Positions 1 to 12,949 of a stretch of DNA of 64,000 bases are shown here, one piece after another. The number at the start of each line of letters is the position of its first letter. The stretch's first letter is position 1. A model generated the notes under the pieces. That model had not been told where the DNA came from and searched no databases. It saw only the letters and a list, made by a program, of their open reading frames with translations. Source of the stretch: Sipunculus nudus (lineage: Eukaryota > Annelida > Sipuncula > Golfingiida > Sipunculidae); assembly GCA_026874595.1 (NCBI GenBank), contig CM049308.1:94851624-94915623 (forward strand), given 5' to 3'. The position numbers and the translations under genes were made by a program.

Positions 1-3000
1 ATTGGATAACAATGTTATAACGTTTCACGTGAGCTGCATCTATACAATTTGTTTCGTGTGTTACCCGGCCGAGTCTTTTTCAGAACGATCGTTTGTCCGG
101 TCAACAATATGGCGGCACGCATGCATTACGGTCAATCGTGTGTTGACGTATTCAATATATTTTTTAATGAAGACACTTAAATCAATACAATGAAATAACA
201 AACACCATACAGGTATATATTTTATTTACTTAAAATGCCACATACGTAACGGGAACCCGCATCGTTTTGTGTCATGACGGATCTGGTTCAACACGGCTGA
301 GTTAGCCATACATTCAAGCCGTTTGAATATAATCACTGATAATGATGGAAATTGGGGTTTCCAGATGTTATCAAAGGAAAAAATCATTAGTATCAGTAAA
401 TATTATACCCGTAAATTCAATTATGTTTGAGTTACATTAACTGACCGGTCAATAAAGCGTTCATTATCCCCTTGTTGACTAACATATTTCCGTGATTTCA
501 CTAATACCGTGCACGTGCCGCTCCTTGATGGTAAGTTGTAACAATTAATTCAAGGGTTACTAAATTCAGTTTTAGAGCCCATTTAAGAAATTAGGTGAAT
601 AAATTCAAACTAAATTATTCTTTCTATCCTTCAGTTGTCTTTAGTCAGTTAAAATCATGCCCAATGCGACGGATTGGGACTCGTCACGCGTGCGCAAACT
701 AATCATAGTCTAATGAATTGACCCTCGTTTGACGATCTTTAACAGTGTAAAGAGTTGCTCGATTGTTATAATAATTTTCCTCAGACATTTTTAGTTTATT
801 AATTCAGTCATTTAACAAGGAATGATACTTAAAATCCATAAGTATCAGGTGGTTGGGACGCCTCTGAAGTCTGGGTGTGACCTATATTATGGACTTTTCC
901 TGAAACTAAACTTGGACAGCTACTCCCCTGGGGGATCCTAAAAGTCAGGGTGCGACTTGTAATAAGGATGCGACTTCTGCAACGACTTTTACGGTATCAC
1001 CCTCTTACAGAAAAATCAATATTAAACTCTCACTAACATAATGGACCAAGTATTTGGTTTTCAATCCCACATTTTTTGGCTGTGGGTGGTTTTGTTTTCC
1101 TGAGGAGATTCCACCAGGTTTTACTGGTCAGGGATCATAATACTTTTAAGGTTTCATCTTTCCAATAGAAAGGCATTAATTCAGGTTTGCCTATCCCCAG
1201 AAAAAAAATTTGCGTTTCTGCTACAGATGCATCCTACCACCAAATCAAAATTATATCGGAAACAGGAAAATGTAGGAGATAAGGGACTAAATCCCAGAAA
1301 GCATAAGAAATTATAGACCATTTTTATAGCAATATATATATGAAATATGGGGAATCGATTGTAGACTATCTGTAAAATATTTTGTTTTGTGTCATGTTTA
1401 TTGTTACTTATCAGCTGCTAATGTGGTAAAAACATCAAGGTATTCACCTTTCCAGTGGATAGGTACAAAATAAGAAATGCCTTTCCGTTCACGTGTTTGC
1501 GTTAAGTCATTATTACTGCCCCTGCTGATAGTAAACTTGATGTGTAACATGAACTGACAGAGCCTCTGTTTTTCATCCTGGTTTGTGTGACTTGTGTTGT
1601 GCATTTATTTTAAACATTATGATGCTTAGACTGGGTCATTTTATATGATAAACTTTCTCCTGAGTTTTAGGTGATAATTGGCAATTAAGAATGTTTACTC
1701 TCAAATTTAAGAGCGTACATGACGCATTACATCGTCTTTTGGACAAGGTGTGTGTTAGTTGCTACAGACATGGCATAACGTAACTATTGACTTCAAAATA
1801 TGGTACTGTCAGGTGGATTTACTGGAGGTTGGCCGTGGGGAGAGGTTCTACTGAGGTTCAGTAAACTCAGTGTTCATCATTAGGAAGTACACAGTGTGTT
1901 GTAGCATCTGTAATCAAGATCACATGTTAAAGATCTATCTGTATCAAGTTTGTTTGATTTCAGCGTGTCAAATTTCTAAGGCAAATGCAGGTATTGGGTT
2001 GAGCCCATCCACTTTTGTAGCTTCAGTCAGTAGCTTGATAAATGATGATGTCTGTCTTCTTGCATGCATGATTGTCTGCCAATGCTTTGCCACATGATAT
2101 AATGATGTGCATGTTGCCTTGGAAACAGCTTACAGTTATAACAATGAAGTATATATAAAATGATAACTCCACAAACAGGGGTGGATTCATGCTGAGTTTT
2201 ACGTTGTATCCTTTGTCTGCTGGCAAATATTAAAGTTTGCCTTGTGATATAAAACTCTTTTGTCCTCTTCATGATCTGCCCCTGTGACTGGTTCACGTTC
2301 AAATATTGCAGCTTACTTTGGAACTAATCCACTGAACCATTTATATACTAAACCTTGTGAACTGAGGACTTTGTGATGAGAGTTGATGGTTATACACACC
2401 AAGAATCATTTCAGTTGATTGTGGCGGCTTTATTAACCAGCACCTCTTAACCAGCACCTCTTAACTACACTGTTAAATACACAATCAGATAATTACAGTA
2501 TGGTCTCATCAGTGTTAATAACAAACTTACACGTTTCACAAATCTCATATGTAACACAATAAAATTAACAAAATAATGCATTAAATATTAGTAATCACCC
2601 AAAGAACTTTTTGATGTTGTGGATAATTATTTGTGGATAATAATTATATAATCAAATTTGATGAATATTTGAGTGAAATAGATCTCTAACTTCATTCCAT
2701 ACTGTGTTAATATTGAGATTTAAGTATGGTTAACTCTGTTAATTTACAGATCTTTTAATCAATTAATGTATGATTAACTGTTAGGTTATAGGATGAATAA
2801 CAAGTCAGTACTGGGAAATATGTACTTGTACTATTTTTAGTATGTACATGTATTTACATGACTTAGTATTGATGATATATTACAATTGAATCAATGAATT
2901 TGCACCCGACTTAATTAAACAAATCAATGAATTATGTCACAAAATTCCCTCTCCATGCTCTTTTCATCCAGTGTACAGTGTATCTGTCATTTACAAGTCT

Positions 3001-3473
3001 CATTGACCTGATTGCCTCTCACTCGAGAATAATAATTTCACTGACTGATCCCTCAGCTTGTGTTTCTGTACTTGTAGCTGGTAAATCGAAGCTCAGGTCA
3101 CTGATTAAGTTCTGTATCATTCACAACAGAATCAGCATACTAGGAAATCAGTACTGCATTTGTCTGGTTTCTATAAAAATTCTAACATGCTTAATATAAA
3201 GTTATTCCTTTGCTACTAAAACATTTTATTCATTCACATATTATTAAACATTTTTATTTGAAATGTTTCTTAATATGAATTCAATTTATTGTTAACAAAA
3301 GTAGTAACTATTATGTTTGAAATATGATATAAATACAAATAAAACGAGTAATTCTTTTATATTCTTTTTTATAAGAATATTTAAAACATTGCAAATTTAG
3401 ATATTAATCTTTTCAATAGAAAAAACTGTTTGCTTGCTGTGTGTGTATTTGAGGCATGACCTTGGTTTTTCAG
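1..3473. other. AT-rich non-coding sequence before first visible exon
   Basis: No exon with homology or coding character was recognised here. If the TTLL5 catalytic exons lie upstream, this is intron. Positions 60-140 are less AT-rich and contain ATGGCGGC, and a donor-like GATG/gtaagt lies near 528-535, so a 5' non-coding exon of another transcript cannot be excluded. Confidence 0.5.
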
Positions 3474-3515
3474 TACAAGAACGGCACCTTCTCTGTCTAC
3501 TATGAGAATGGAGAG
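3474..3515 (+). CDS. TTLL5: TTLL5-like exon a (14 codons)
   Basis: A 42-nt exon with acceptor tttttcag and donor gagag/gtact. It reads YKNGTFSVYYENGE in phase 0 and joins the next exon in frame (…ENGE/VDECMANALQ…). The small size and the lack of a strong family motif make it less certain than the later exons. It is supported by both splice sites and frame continuity. Confidence 0.6.
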
Positions 3516-4622
3516 GTACTCACCTTTAATATATTAATATATATTTATATGTATTTACTTAAACAGTAATACGTTTGTGATGTGTGGAGGTAAACCTGCA
3601 GTGTTAAATATGGATGTTCCCAGATAATCTTATGAACACATAAATCATCTCCAGACAGGGCAGAGCTACTGTTCCTTTCTTGCAGTTGCTGTAACAGGTT
3701 GTGGTGTCAGGCTCTTTAATGCTATTATCTTGTCATTCAGTTCATTCATATTCATTCGTTGAACTAAAAAGGTTAGGAAAACTGCAGTGACAGCAAATAT
3801 ATACATTGGGGTTGGCCAGACTGTCATATGCAAACTATAACAACAAACTTTATTTTGATCCAAACAGAACCCAGTTTGCCAAAGTTGGTTCATGACGGAA
3901 GAAGATTTTTCAGAATTGTGCATTTGATCAGTTGTTTGTGTGACGCCAGTGTCCAACTGAAATTTTTGTTAAATGATAGGTTGGATATATAGCAAGAATC
4001 ATTTCTTAATAATATATTTGGAATATATTTTTGCCTTTTTCCAAACCAACACTGCAACTGTATTAAAGGAATCCTACCTTAATGCCTGTGGGATCTCACA
4101 CAATTAGGCAGAGTTAAAACTTAATCACTCAGAAGTAAACAGGTGGTGTTTGATGAGAATTCTTCTACTGATGCTACCTGTATCACTAACGAGTAGACAT
4201 ATCACATCCAAGGCTTGAGGACAGTTCAGGCCAGTAAAATCATTTGGATCGATGTGACACATAGGTTTATGTTTTGTGGTTCTGTAATTATCTTGGATCA
4301 GACTGTTCCCAGTGTATTCTGTGGTCCTTGTTATTCTGGTCTGTAATGTATACAGGGTAAGTAATTTTGGTGCATGATAGTCTTCTCACTAACTTCAGTG
4401 GTTCTTGTAATTAGCTCCAGTACAACTCTACATGTATGAGGTATGAAGAAGCTGTTCATGTGGTCTGCATGGCTGCCGTTTATTACTGTGGTGTATCATT
4501 GGCTGAATTGTATGTAGCATGGGGGCAATCATTATGATGGTGTGCTTCTTTTGATGTACTGTAAACAGGTCATTTTTACTGTGTTCATTTTCCACAAATG
4601 AACCTGGCCAGACCATTTTTTA
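3516..4622. other. Intron sequence, nothing recognised
   Basis: AT-rich intron between the first visible exon and a dispersed repeat. No ORF, RNA gene or repeat structure stands out. Confidence 0.5.
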
Positions 4623-6525
4623 GCATTTTTAGCTCAGCTGACTACAAGTCATCTGAGCTATAGTCATGGTCCATTGTCCATCGTCCGTCTGTCTGTCTGT
4701 CCATCTGTAGATGTGGCACGTTTTGAAAGCATAAGACCTAGAAATTCAAAATTCAGCATAATGTTAGATGTCCACAAGATCTCCTAGCAAGCCGAAAACT
4801 GGGTCTTTGCGACATCGTTCCTTTGAGAAATTAAGGAAAAACCTCAATTTTTTATTAAAAACCTATTTTCACACATAAGGACTGCCTGATATCAACACCA
4901 CTCATCTGTTTTTCCTCATATTTACCATAAATATTCCTCTATATAGTTCCTATGTACATGCCAGAAATTAAGTCTGTTTAGTATAATTTCTTTAAGTTAT
5001 GGGCCTGAACATAATGGACATTGTAAAAAATCAGGAAAAATATTTACTCACTTAACATGAAAAATTTTGAAACTAGAGTCTATTATCCCAAGTATATAAC
5101 TATGTTTAATTTAGATTCAATTGTTTACCCAAAATTAGATCTGAATTTTGTAAATATTTTAAGTTATTAGCATTAAAATAAAATCAGTACCTTCAATTTT
5201 GCCTAAGATTGACCATGACACGTTTTTTTTCCTGTAAGTACCATTGATTTAATTTTCACAGTATGTAAACATAGGTATTTAATTTGTTTAAATCTGAAAT
5301 TTGAAAATAAAAGCTTGAAAATTAGGCTAGTTATTGATTTTTTTCTTGAGGCTCTATTATAGTCATTTGCTTTGATTAAAGATTACAGATGCAGGGTCCC
5401 ACTCCAGGTCACTGGAAGTCAGCTATGCCAGGGTTTCTGATTTGTCACAGTCACCAGGTGAGATCCCCTGCTGTGACAGATGTACAGTTATTCTCATATC
5501 ACCAACCAAACCCCCCCCCCCACCCCACCCAACCCATCAAGTGTTATGCAGTAATTGTTATTGTTCTCACTGTATCTCCTTAATTGTAATGCTGTTTCCA
5601 GTCCAATATACAAAAAATTTCCTTGAAAAAGTAATTCAAGGTGTAATCCAGAAGATGCCATGTTGTGTTAATGTAGCATTTTTAAAGAAATCAGTTTTCT
5701 TTTAAATGATTTTAACAATTTAATAAAACCCATCAGTATGCTTAAATTTAAAAAAATATGAAGCATATTATGGATAAATAAAGACACAAATTAAAATTGT
5801 GAAATCTAAATCAAGTATTATTTTTATATATTTATTGGTTAGCAGATTTAAAAGATATATTTTTGGGGTAAAACATAAATGAATTTGTATGCATGATGTG
5901 GTGTTATCTGAGAAGATTGAGATTTATGATGATGCAATTGAGAATTAAGAATCAACTTAAATATTCAGATATATATGTTATATTGGAAATTTAAAGAAAT
6001 ATAAACTTATAAAAAAAAATTATCTGATAAAAAAATGAGGATCTAAGACAAACGTTTGTTCATTATTTTCCTGCCTCAGCAGAATTGGAGATCAGGCTTT
6101 GTTTGCCCTGTATGTATGTTGTTAATTAGTTATATTTCAACTGTATACATTTCATAAAATAAAAAAAATACATATATATTTAATAATATATATTATACCA
6201 AAAAAAATAGATTCAATTGAACAAATGTGTAAACTACTGAAATGTCAACAGTTAATCAAAAAGCTAACTAATGATCATGGTAATAGTACAGATCATTTGT
6301 TCACAAACTGCTCACATGCTTCAGTTTCAACATTAGGAAACACATGGTCAGGTCACAAAATATTATTTGCAACAATTTCTTGCTCAGCAAACCAATCATA
6401 TAAACCATGGCCTTTATTACCTCTTCCTCTTACTCTTACACTTTATCTCCATTCAGTATTATTTTAGATTTTTACCTTCAAGGTCAACTTCAGCTGAGCA
6501 CAGTGACCCATGGGTCCCTTGTTTT
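4623..6525 (+). repeat. Dispersed element, family A, full-length copy
   Basis: About 1.9 kb. It opens with a hairpin (TAGCTCAG…CTGAGCTA, 4630-4660) and ends in CAGCTGAGC plus the palindrome GACCCATGGGTC and CCTTGTTT (about 6490-6525). Much of its body matches 31512-32950, and its last ~300 bp match 47020-47356, so the boundaries are supported by three copies. It has no ORF, so it is a non-autonomous element. The class is unknown; the hairpin at the 3' end is reminiscent of Helitrons, but the CTRR terminus is not evident. A poly-C tract lies near 5511-5521. Confidence 0.7.
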
Positions 6526-7007
6526 AATAATTTTCACATTTTGCTAATGTCTGATTGATCAGGATGTAAGTGTTAAACATAAACTGAAATTTATGGTATT
6601 TTAAGTAAGATCTGCTTTACAAACTGATTTCTGGCAGTGTTACTGTTTGCTTGATGGTTGTATGGGAGGCAGGGGTGGTTATACTGGGAAGGCATGATAT
6701 AGATGTGGATTAGATTAATTCATTTTCAAGTACTTCTTTTAAATAAACTTCATTTAAAATATACAAAACTATTTCTCTCTGTTAAGGGATGTTTCACAAT
6801 AAATAAGTCAAAATTATCTGACTTACACAATCTTTATATTTATGAGTAACAAAATTGAAAGCCTGTATTTAACAATACAACACATCAGAATCAGACACAT
6901 ATCCAGGATCCCCAGTGATGATCAGGTGAAGGTCTGTCCCATCACACAGGATCACATTCTGTTAACAGCTGCCTTCAGTTTTGTTTAAGTAACAGGTTCT
7001 TGCTAAC
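6526..7007. other. Intron sequence, nothing recognised
   Basis: Short AT-rich spacer between the family A element and the 41-bp array. Confidence 0.5.
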
Positions 7008-9975
7008 AGATCTCTAAACCTACATCTCTTGTGATAAGTCACCATACCAGATCTCTAGACCTACATCTTTTGTGATACATCATCATACCAGATCTCTAGA
7101 CCTTCATTTCTTGTGATAAATCATCATACCAGGTCTCTAAATCTACATCTCTTGTAAGAAGTCATCAAACCAGATCTCTAGACCTACATCTGTTGTGATA
7201 AGTCATCATACAAGATCTCTAGACCTTCATCTTTTGTGATAAGTCATCATACCAGATCTCTGGACTTTCATCTCTTGTGATAAGTCATCATACAAGATCT
7301 CTAGACCTACATCTGTTGTGATAAGTCATCAAACCAGATCTCTAATCCTATACCTCTTGTGATAAGTCATCATACCAGATCTTTAAACCTGCATCTGTTG
7401 TGATAAGTCATAATACCAGATCTCTAGACCTACATCTTTTGTGGTAAGTCATCATACCAGATCTTTAGACCTTCATCTGTTGTGATAAGTCATCAAACTA
7501 GATCTCTAGACCTTCATCTTTTGTAATAAGTCATCATATAAGATCTCTAAACCTACATCTGTTGTGATAAGTTATCATACAAGATCTCTAGACCTACATC
7601 TTTTGTGATAAGTCATACCAGATCTCTAGACCTTCATCCCTTGTGATAAGTCATCATACAAGATCTCTAGACCTACATCTGTCGTGATAAGTCATCAAAC
7701 CAGATCTCTAGACCTTCACCTTTTGTGATAAGTCATCATACCAGATCTCTAGACCTACATCTGTTGTGATAAGTCATCAAACCAGATATCTATACCTTCA
7801 TCTTTTGTTATAAGTCATCATACAAGATCTCTAGCCCTACATCTGTTGTAATAAGTCATTATACAAGATCTCTAGCCCTACATCTGTTGTAATAAGTCAT
7901 TATACAAGATCTCTAGACCTACATCTTTTCTGATAAGTCATCATACAAGATCTCTAGACTTATGTCTGTTGTGATAAGTCATCAAACCAGATCTCTAGAC
8001 CTCCATCTCATGTGATAAGTCATGATACAAAAGTTCTCTAGACCTACATCTGTTGAGATAAGTCATCAAACCAGATCTCTAGGCCTTCATCTTTTGTGAT
8101 AAGTCATCATACCAGATCTCTAGACCTTCATCTCTTATTATTAGTCATCAAACCAGATCTCTAGACCTTCATCTTTTGTGATAAGTCATCATACAAGATC
8201 TCTAGACCTACATCTGATGAGATAAGTCATCAAACCAGATCTCTAGGTCTTCATCTTTTGTGATACGTCATCATACCAGATCTCTAGACCTTCATCTCTT
8301 GTGATAAGTCATCAAACCAGATCTCTAGACCTTTATCTTTTGTGATAAATCATCATACCAAATCTCTTGACCTACATCTGTTGTAATAAGTCATAATACC
8401 AGATCTCTAAGCCTTCATCTTTTGTGAAAAGTTATCATACCAGATCTCTAGACCTACATCTGTTGTGATAAGTCATCAAACCAGATCTCTAGACCATCAT
8501 CTTTTGTGATAAGTCATCATACCAGATCTCTAGACCATCTGTTGTGATAAATCATCATACCAGGTCTATAGATCTACATCTCTTGTAAGAAGTCATCATA
8601 CAGGATCTCTAGACCTACATCTGTTGTGATAAGTCATCATACAGGATCTCTAGACCTACATCTTTTGTGATAAGTCATCATACCAGATCTCTAATCCTAT
8701 ATCTCTTGTGATAAGTCATCATATCAGATCTTTAAACCTACATCTGTTGTGATAAGTCATCATACAAGATCTCTAGACCTACATCTTTTGTGATAAGTCA
8801 TCATACCAGATCTCTAGACCTACTTCTGTTGTGATAAGTCATCATACAAGATCTCTAGACCTTCATCTGTTGTGATAAGTCATCAAACCAGATCTCTTAT
8901 CCTATATCTCTTGTGATAAGTCAAAATACCAGATCTCTAGACCTACATCTTTTGTGGTAAGTCATCATACCAGATCTTTAGACCTACATCTGTTGTGATA
9001 AGTCATCAAACTAGATCTCTAGACCTTCATCTTTTGTAATAAGTCATCATATAAGATCTCTAAACCTACATCTGTTGTGATAAGTCATCATACAAGATCT
9101 CTAGACCTACATCTTTTGTGATAAGTCATACCAGATCTCTAGACCTTCATCTCTTGTGATAAGTCATCATACAAGATCTCTAGACCTACATCTGTCATGA
9201 CAAGTCATCAAACCAGATCTCTAGACCTTCACCTTTTGTGATAAGTCATCATACCAGATCTCTAGACCTACATCTGTTGTGATAAGTCATCAAACCAGAT
9301 CTCTATACCTTTATCTTTTGTTATAAGTAATCATACAAGATCTCTAGCCCTACATCTGTTGTGATAAGTCATTATACAAGATCTCTAGACCTACATCTTT
9401 TCTGATAAGTCATCATACAAGATCTCTAGACTTACGTCTGTTGAGATAAGTCATCAAACCAGATCTCTAGACCTTCATCTCATGTGATAAGTCATGATAC
9501 AAAAGTTCTCTAGACCTACATCTGTTGAGATAAGTCATCAAACCAGATCTCTAGGCCTTCATCTTTTGTGATAAGTCATCATACCAGATCTCTAGACCTT
9601 CATCTCTTATTATTAGTCATCAAACCAGATCTCTAGACCTTCATCTTTTGTGATAAGTCATCATACCAGATCTCTAGACCTACATCTGTTGTAGTAAGTC
9701 ATAATACCAGATCTCTAAGCCTTCATCTTTTGTGAAAAGTCATCATACCAGATCTCTAGACCTACATCTGTTGTAATAAGTCATAATACCAGATCTCTAA
9801 GCCTTCATCTTTTGTGAAAAGTCATCATTCCAGATCTCTAGACCTTCATCTTTTGTGATAAGTCATCATACCAGATCTCTAGACCTTCATCTTTTGTGAT
9901 AAGTCATCATACCAGATCTCTAGACCTTCATCTTTTGTGATAAGTCAAACCAGATCTCTAGACCTACATATTTTG
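7008..9975. repeat. 41-bp minisatellite, about 72 copies
   Basis: Tandem units of 41 bp, each containing AGATCTCTAGACC, a CATCT-YTTGTGATAAG segment and TCATCAT/AAAC. It lies in the TTLL5 intron between exons a and b. Rare variants recur in the same order about 1.5 kb apart (for example gtggtaag at 7441 and 8954; aagttctcta at 8031 and 9503), showing a segmental duplication inside the array. The unit is not a multiple of three and carries no ORF. Units directly abut, so it is not a CRISPR-like array. Confidence 0.95.
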
Positions 9976-10188
9976 CACTCAGGACATATATGTTTCCGGA
10001 CTCAGTCTGTTACTAGGAGAACCATCAAATCAGCTCACACATCATCCATGGACAGAGGGCAGGGACTATACACAGATTTAAAAATTAACAACCTTGTATT
10101 TAGTCATTTGCTTATATAGTTGTGAGTAACCTCGACCTTGTGTGTAGGTCAAGCAGTGCTGTGACCTTAACCTCATTTGACCTCTTAG

Positions 10189-10321
10189 GTTGATGAATGC
10201 ATGGCTAATGCTCTCCAGAGGACGCTGCAGTACGAGCGGAAGCTGAGCAGCCTTGGTCATTCTCAGCGACGACGTCAGAAACAGCGGAAGAAGCTGACGG
10301 CAGGATGCCCTGCCCCTGCAG
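10189..10321 (+). CDS. TTLL5: TTLL5-like exon b (133 nt)
   Basis: Acceptor cctcttag, donor GCAG/gtatgt. The product is helical and basic, with ALQRTLQYERKLSSL followed by RRRQKQRKKL (a possible nuclear-localisation or microtubule-binding basic patch). It enters in phase 0 and leaves in phase 1. Confidence 0.8.
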
Positions 10322-10832
10322 GTATGTGCACTCTGTTTGATATCCATCATGTCATCTCTGTTGGATAAACTGAATTCTTATTTTATGTAGTTTATTTTTA
10401 AAAAAAATTGGCACAAATACAAAGAAGTAGTACAATGACCATAGATCATTCTGCTACATTACAGTACTAGTAAGTGTTAAAGGTTTTATATCATTTGGTT
10501 ATGACAAGAAAACCTCAGTTACCTGTCACCTGAGGACCCCCCAGGTAATGTGACCACATGGGTGTGACACTTACTGATGTTTTATTTCTTCTCAGGCTTT
10601 CTGACATATCATTAATATTCAGCCAAGTCACCCCAGTAACACAGCCATCTTGTAGTTTATGTTCAGCTCACCTAGTGACACAGCCATCTTGATGTTTATG
10701 TTCCTGTTAGAAGGGAAAGAAAGTGGTGTATGGGGATGGGAAATGCTCAAACACATTAAAATGTTGCTTTTAATTGTAATCTTTTCTGACCAGTTAGAAA
10801 TACTTTGAAGTAAATGTGATGGTTCTGTACAG
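10322..10832. other. Intron, nothing recognised
   Basis: A 511-bp intron with ordinary GT-AG ends. No repeat or ORF of note. Confidence 0.6.
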
Positions 10833-11160
10833 CTAAATCAGGTGAGATCAGAGGAGCATTGGTACAGGGCATACCAGACAACAGCGACTCCACACAGACA
10901 ACAAGCGTCAAGAGAGATACAAGTAAAGAATCAACTCCAAATCCAGAGAAAACTTCACAGTCCAACCAACCCAAGCCCAAGTCAGAATCCTCTCCTGACA
11001 AAGAGGCAAAAAAAACCACAGTAATACCTGTCAATCATGAAGCACCAGCCACAGAGAAGGCCCCGCCCACTCCACAACCAGTCAAACCCAGGGAAGCCAC
11101 AGTACCCCCGATGCCCAAATATGACGTGGTGGAGTTACTACAGAAGGGTCGCACAATGAG
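10833..11160 (+). CDS. TTLL5: TTLL5-like exon c (328 nt)
   Basis: Acceptor ctgtacag, donor ATGAG/gtcagt. It encodes a low-complexity, proline/serine/threonine/lysine-rich linker (DNSDSTQTTS…, PKPKSESSPDKEAKK, APPTPQPVKP) and then the ordered tail KYDVVELLQKGRTM. The linker is probably disordered. An alternative acceptor nine bases downstream (10842) would remove three codons in frame (NAGNAG-like choice). Confidence 0.8.
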
Positions 11161-11681
11161 GTCAGTCCGGTCATTATATGTGCTCTTGAATGGAGGGGGG
11201 GGGGGGAAGGGGGGGGGGGGGGGGGTGCTGAGGCATGTATGGTACCAAGGCTGTCAAATCTGATATTTTTGTCTCACACTGACTGTATGGTGTAAGTTTA
11301 TTCTTTCATTTTTATTATTTTGACAAAATAAGTAAAAAGTTAAAAAAAGTAAAAAATGTAACAGCTTGTTTAGAATGGTGTTAATACCTACTGAAACTTT
11401 TTATTTAAATGATCATTGTTTACCATGGCTGGTTTGTGTTAGTCTCAATACTATGATGCCATCAACTGACATAATTTAATCTATGCAAATGGCGGGAGTT
11501 TGTTAATAACTAAACCTTTAACCACATTATTTTAATTAACTTAATATTTATGGTCATGCTGACAGTTTCTAGTATATGATTAATCTGTACTGGTGCAGTA
11601 ACTGACAGTGTTTAAGAGATCTAATGTCTTTCATTATGACAGCATTTTATCACAAATCAGATGCTGACAGCTTTCTGAATA
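11161..11681. other. Intron with two adjacent poly-G runs
   Basis: Directly after the donor lie G runs of about 12 (11195-11206) and 17 (11209-11225), capable of forming a G-quadruplex. The rest is AT-rich and featureless. Confidence 0.7.
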
Positions 11682-12768
11682 CCGTATTTATTCCAGTTTG
11701 GCGATCCCTCTTATTTCTCGACCCCAAAAAATATTTTGAAAGCATAATTTCTAAAATAACTCTAATTTCTCGACTGCCGACGATGTTTTCTGTCGACGAT
11801 GTTAAGGTGAAATGCCTCCGTCTCTCACGGGCACCGCAGTTTTTATCTGACTAGATTCTTATTACACTGAGCATCCACATCAAACTTGCTTCCAATAAAA
11901 TTTATGAAGATACAAAGATGCGTTTTTCATAATATATAAACATGATAAAGCGTTCAAGAACCAAATGGGTGTCCGTGACGAAGCAAACTCGTGTACCATT
12001 CCTGGTACGCACGTGGCGCGTGTGCAATTCACGTGGGATCTTCAGCAATAATATTTACAAGATACTGCGAAGCACGCGTGGTGGAACAACTGTGTTACAG
12101 GTGGAACTGTCATCTTAGTTAAGTTTAAACGACCCCGGTTAGTTTTTGGATGGGTGACCGCTCGTACCAAACGGGGCCCGATCGAGGGCACGCGAGCTAG
12201 GACCATTTCCAGTCGTATGTATTTTAACGCGCCTTTACTTTCCTATATTTATTACATATTATGCAAATAAAAGTTATCTGATAATAGGCAGTTATTTTGT
12301 ATAAAGTCTTCTTCCAACTTGATGCAGGTGCTTGTCCCTTTTCGGCCCGCCGATATCGCCGCCTGGCAGGTTAACTTGAAACAACTGGTGGTTACATATG
12401 TTGCCGTCTATGTCAAGTGATCGTATCTATACGCGAAGTAGTGATCATTTTGTAAAGTGATTGAGCTCAGTTTGATTAATCATTTGCGGACTGCGTATAA
12501 TTCATGTGACGGCTGGAAGCCCGTTTGTAGAAAATACTGTTAAGCTAACAAAACAAACTTATATACGACCAAATTATCACTCTATTCATATGACCGCTCG
12601 AGTGTCAGAGCGGCTCTGCGTCTCTACGGAAGGTTATCAAACCGCATGCCTCTAATATCTCGACCACCGCAAATTCTGCATAAAGATAATTTTCAAATAT
12701 CCTCCATTATCTCGACCTCTGAGAAAATTAATTATTTTTAAGTGGTCGCCAAATTAGAATAAATACGG
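11682..12768. mobile_element. Tc1/mariner-like non-autonomous element
   Basis: The ends are CCGTATTTATTC and its exact reverse complement GAATAAATACGG, with similarity extending about 25 bp inward (TTTGGCGA/TCGCCAAA). Each end abuts a TA dinucleotide (11680-11681 and 12769-12770), the target duplication typical of Tc1/mariner elements. Subterminal TCTCGAC motifs occur twice near each end. No transposase ORF is present in the ~1.09 kb, so it is non-autonomous. It lies in the TTLL5 intron between exons c and d and contains a 5S-rRNA-like stretch. Confidence 0.8.
12112..12170 (+). pseudogene. 5S-rRNA-like fragment (5S pseudogene or SINE head)
   Basis: The stretch CCCGGTTAGTTTTTGGATGG (from 12134) followed by GTGACCGC matches the intermediate-element/C-box part of metazoan 5S rRNA, where the usual text is GGTTAGTACTTGGATGGGTG then ACCGC. 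Upstream, TTAGTTAAG followed by CGACCCCGG resembles the A-box side (AGCTAAGCAGGGTCGGGCC). The first ~45 bases and the 3' stem of 5S are not recognisable, so this is a fragment or the head of a 5S-derived SINE, not a working 5S gene. Confidence 0.65.
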
Positions 12769-12834
12769 TACATATAAAATCAACTTTATAATGTCTTCAG
12801 TGTGTGCTGCACTCACGCTGTATTGTTTTTACAG

Positions 12835-12949
12835 TAAGGTACAGGCCCGGTTTGCCTTCGCCACATACTTGACGCGGGTTCAGCATCGTCTGATGTCAGA
12901 GACAGGATGCCATGAACAGGAGGACATTGATGCGGCCAATGAACAAATG
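12835..12949 (+). CDS. TTLL5: TTLL5-like exon d (115 nt)
   Basis: Acceptor tttttacag, donor AAATG/gtacat. It encodes SKVQARFAFATYLTRVQHRL then MSETGCHEQEDIDAANEQM, a conserved helical segment of the TTLL5 C-terminal part. It enters in phase 2 (AG/T gives Ser) and ends in phase 0. Confidence 0.9.

Noticed and set aside
7008-9975. CRISPR-like appearance of the 41-bp repeats
   Set aside because: Units abut directly with no unique spacers, and the genome is animal; it is a minisatellite.
12112-12170. A functional 5S rRNA gene
   Set aside because: Only the central/C-box part matches; the 5' half and closing stem are missing.
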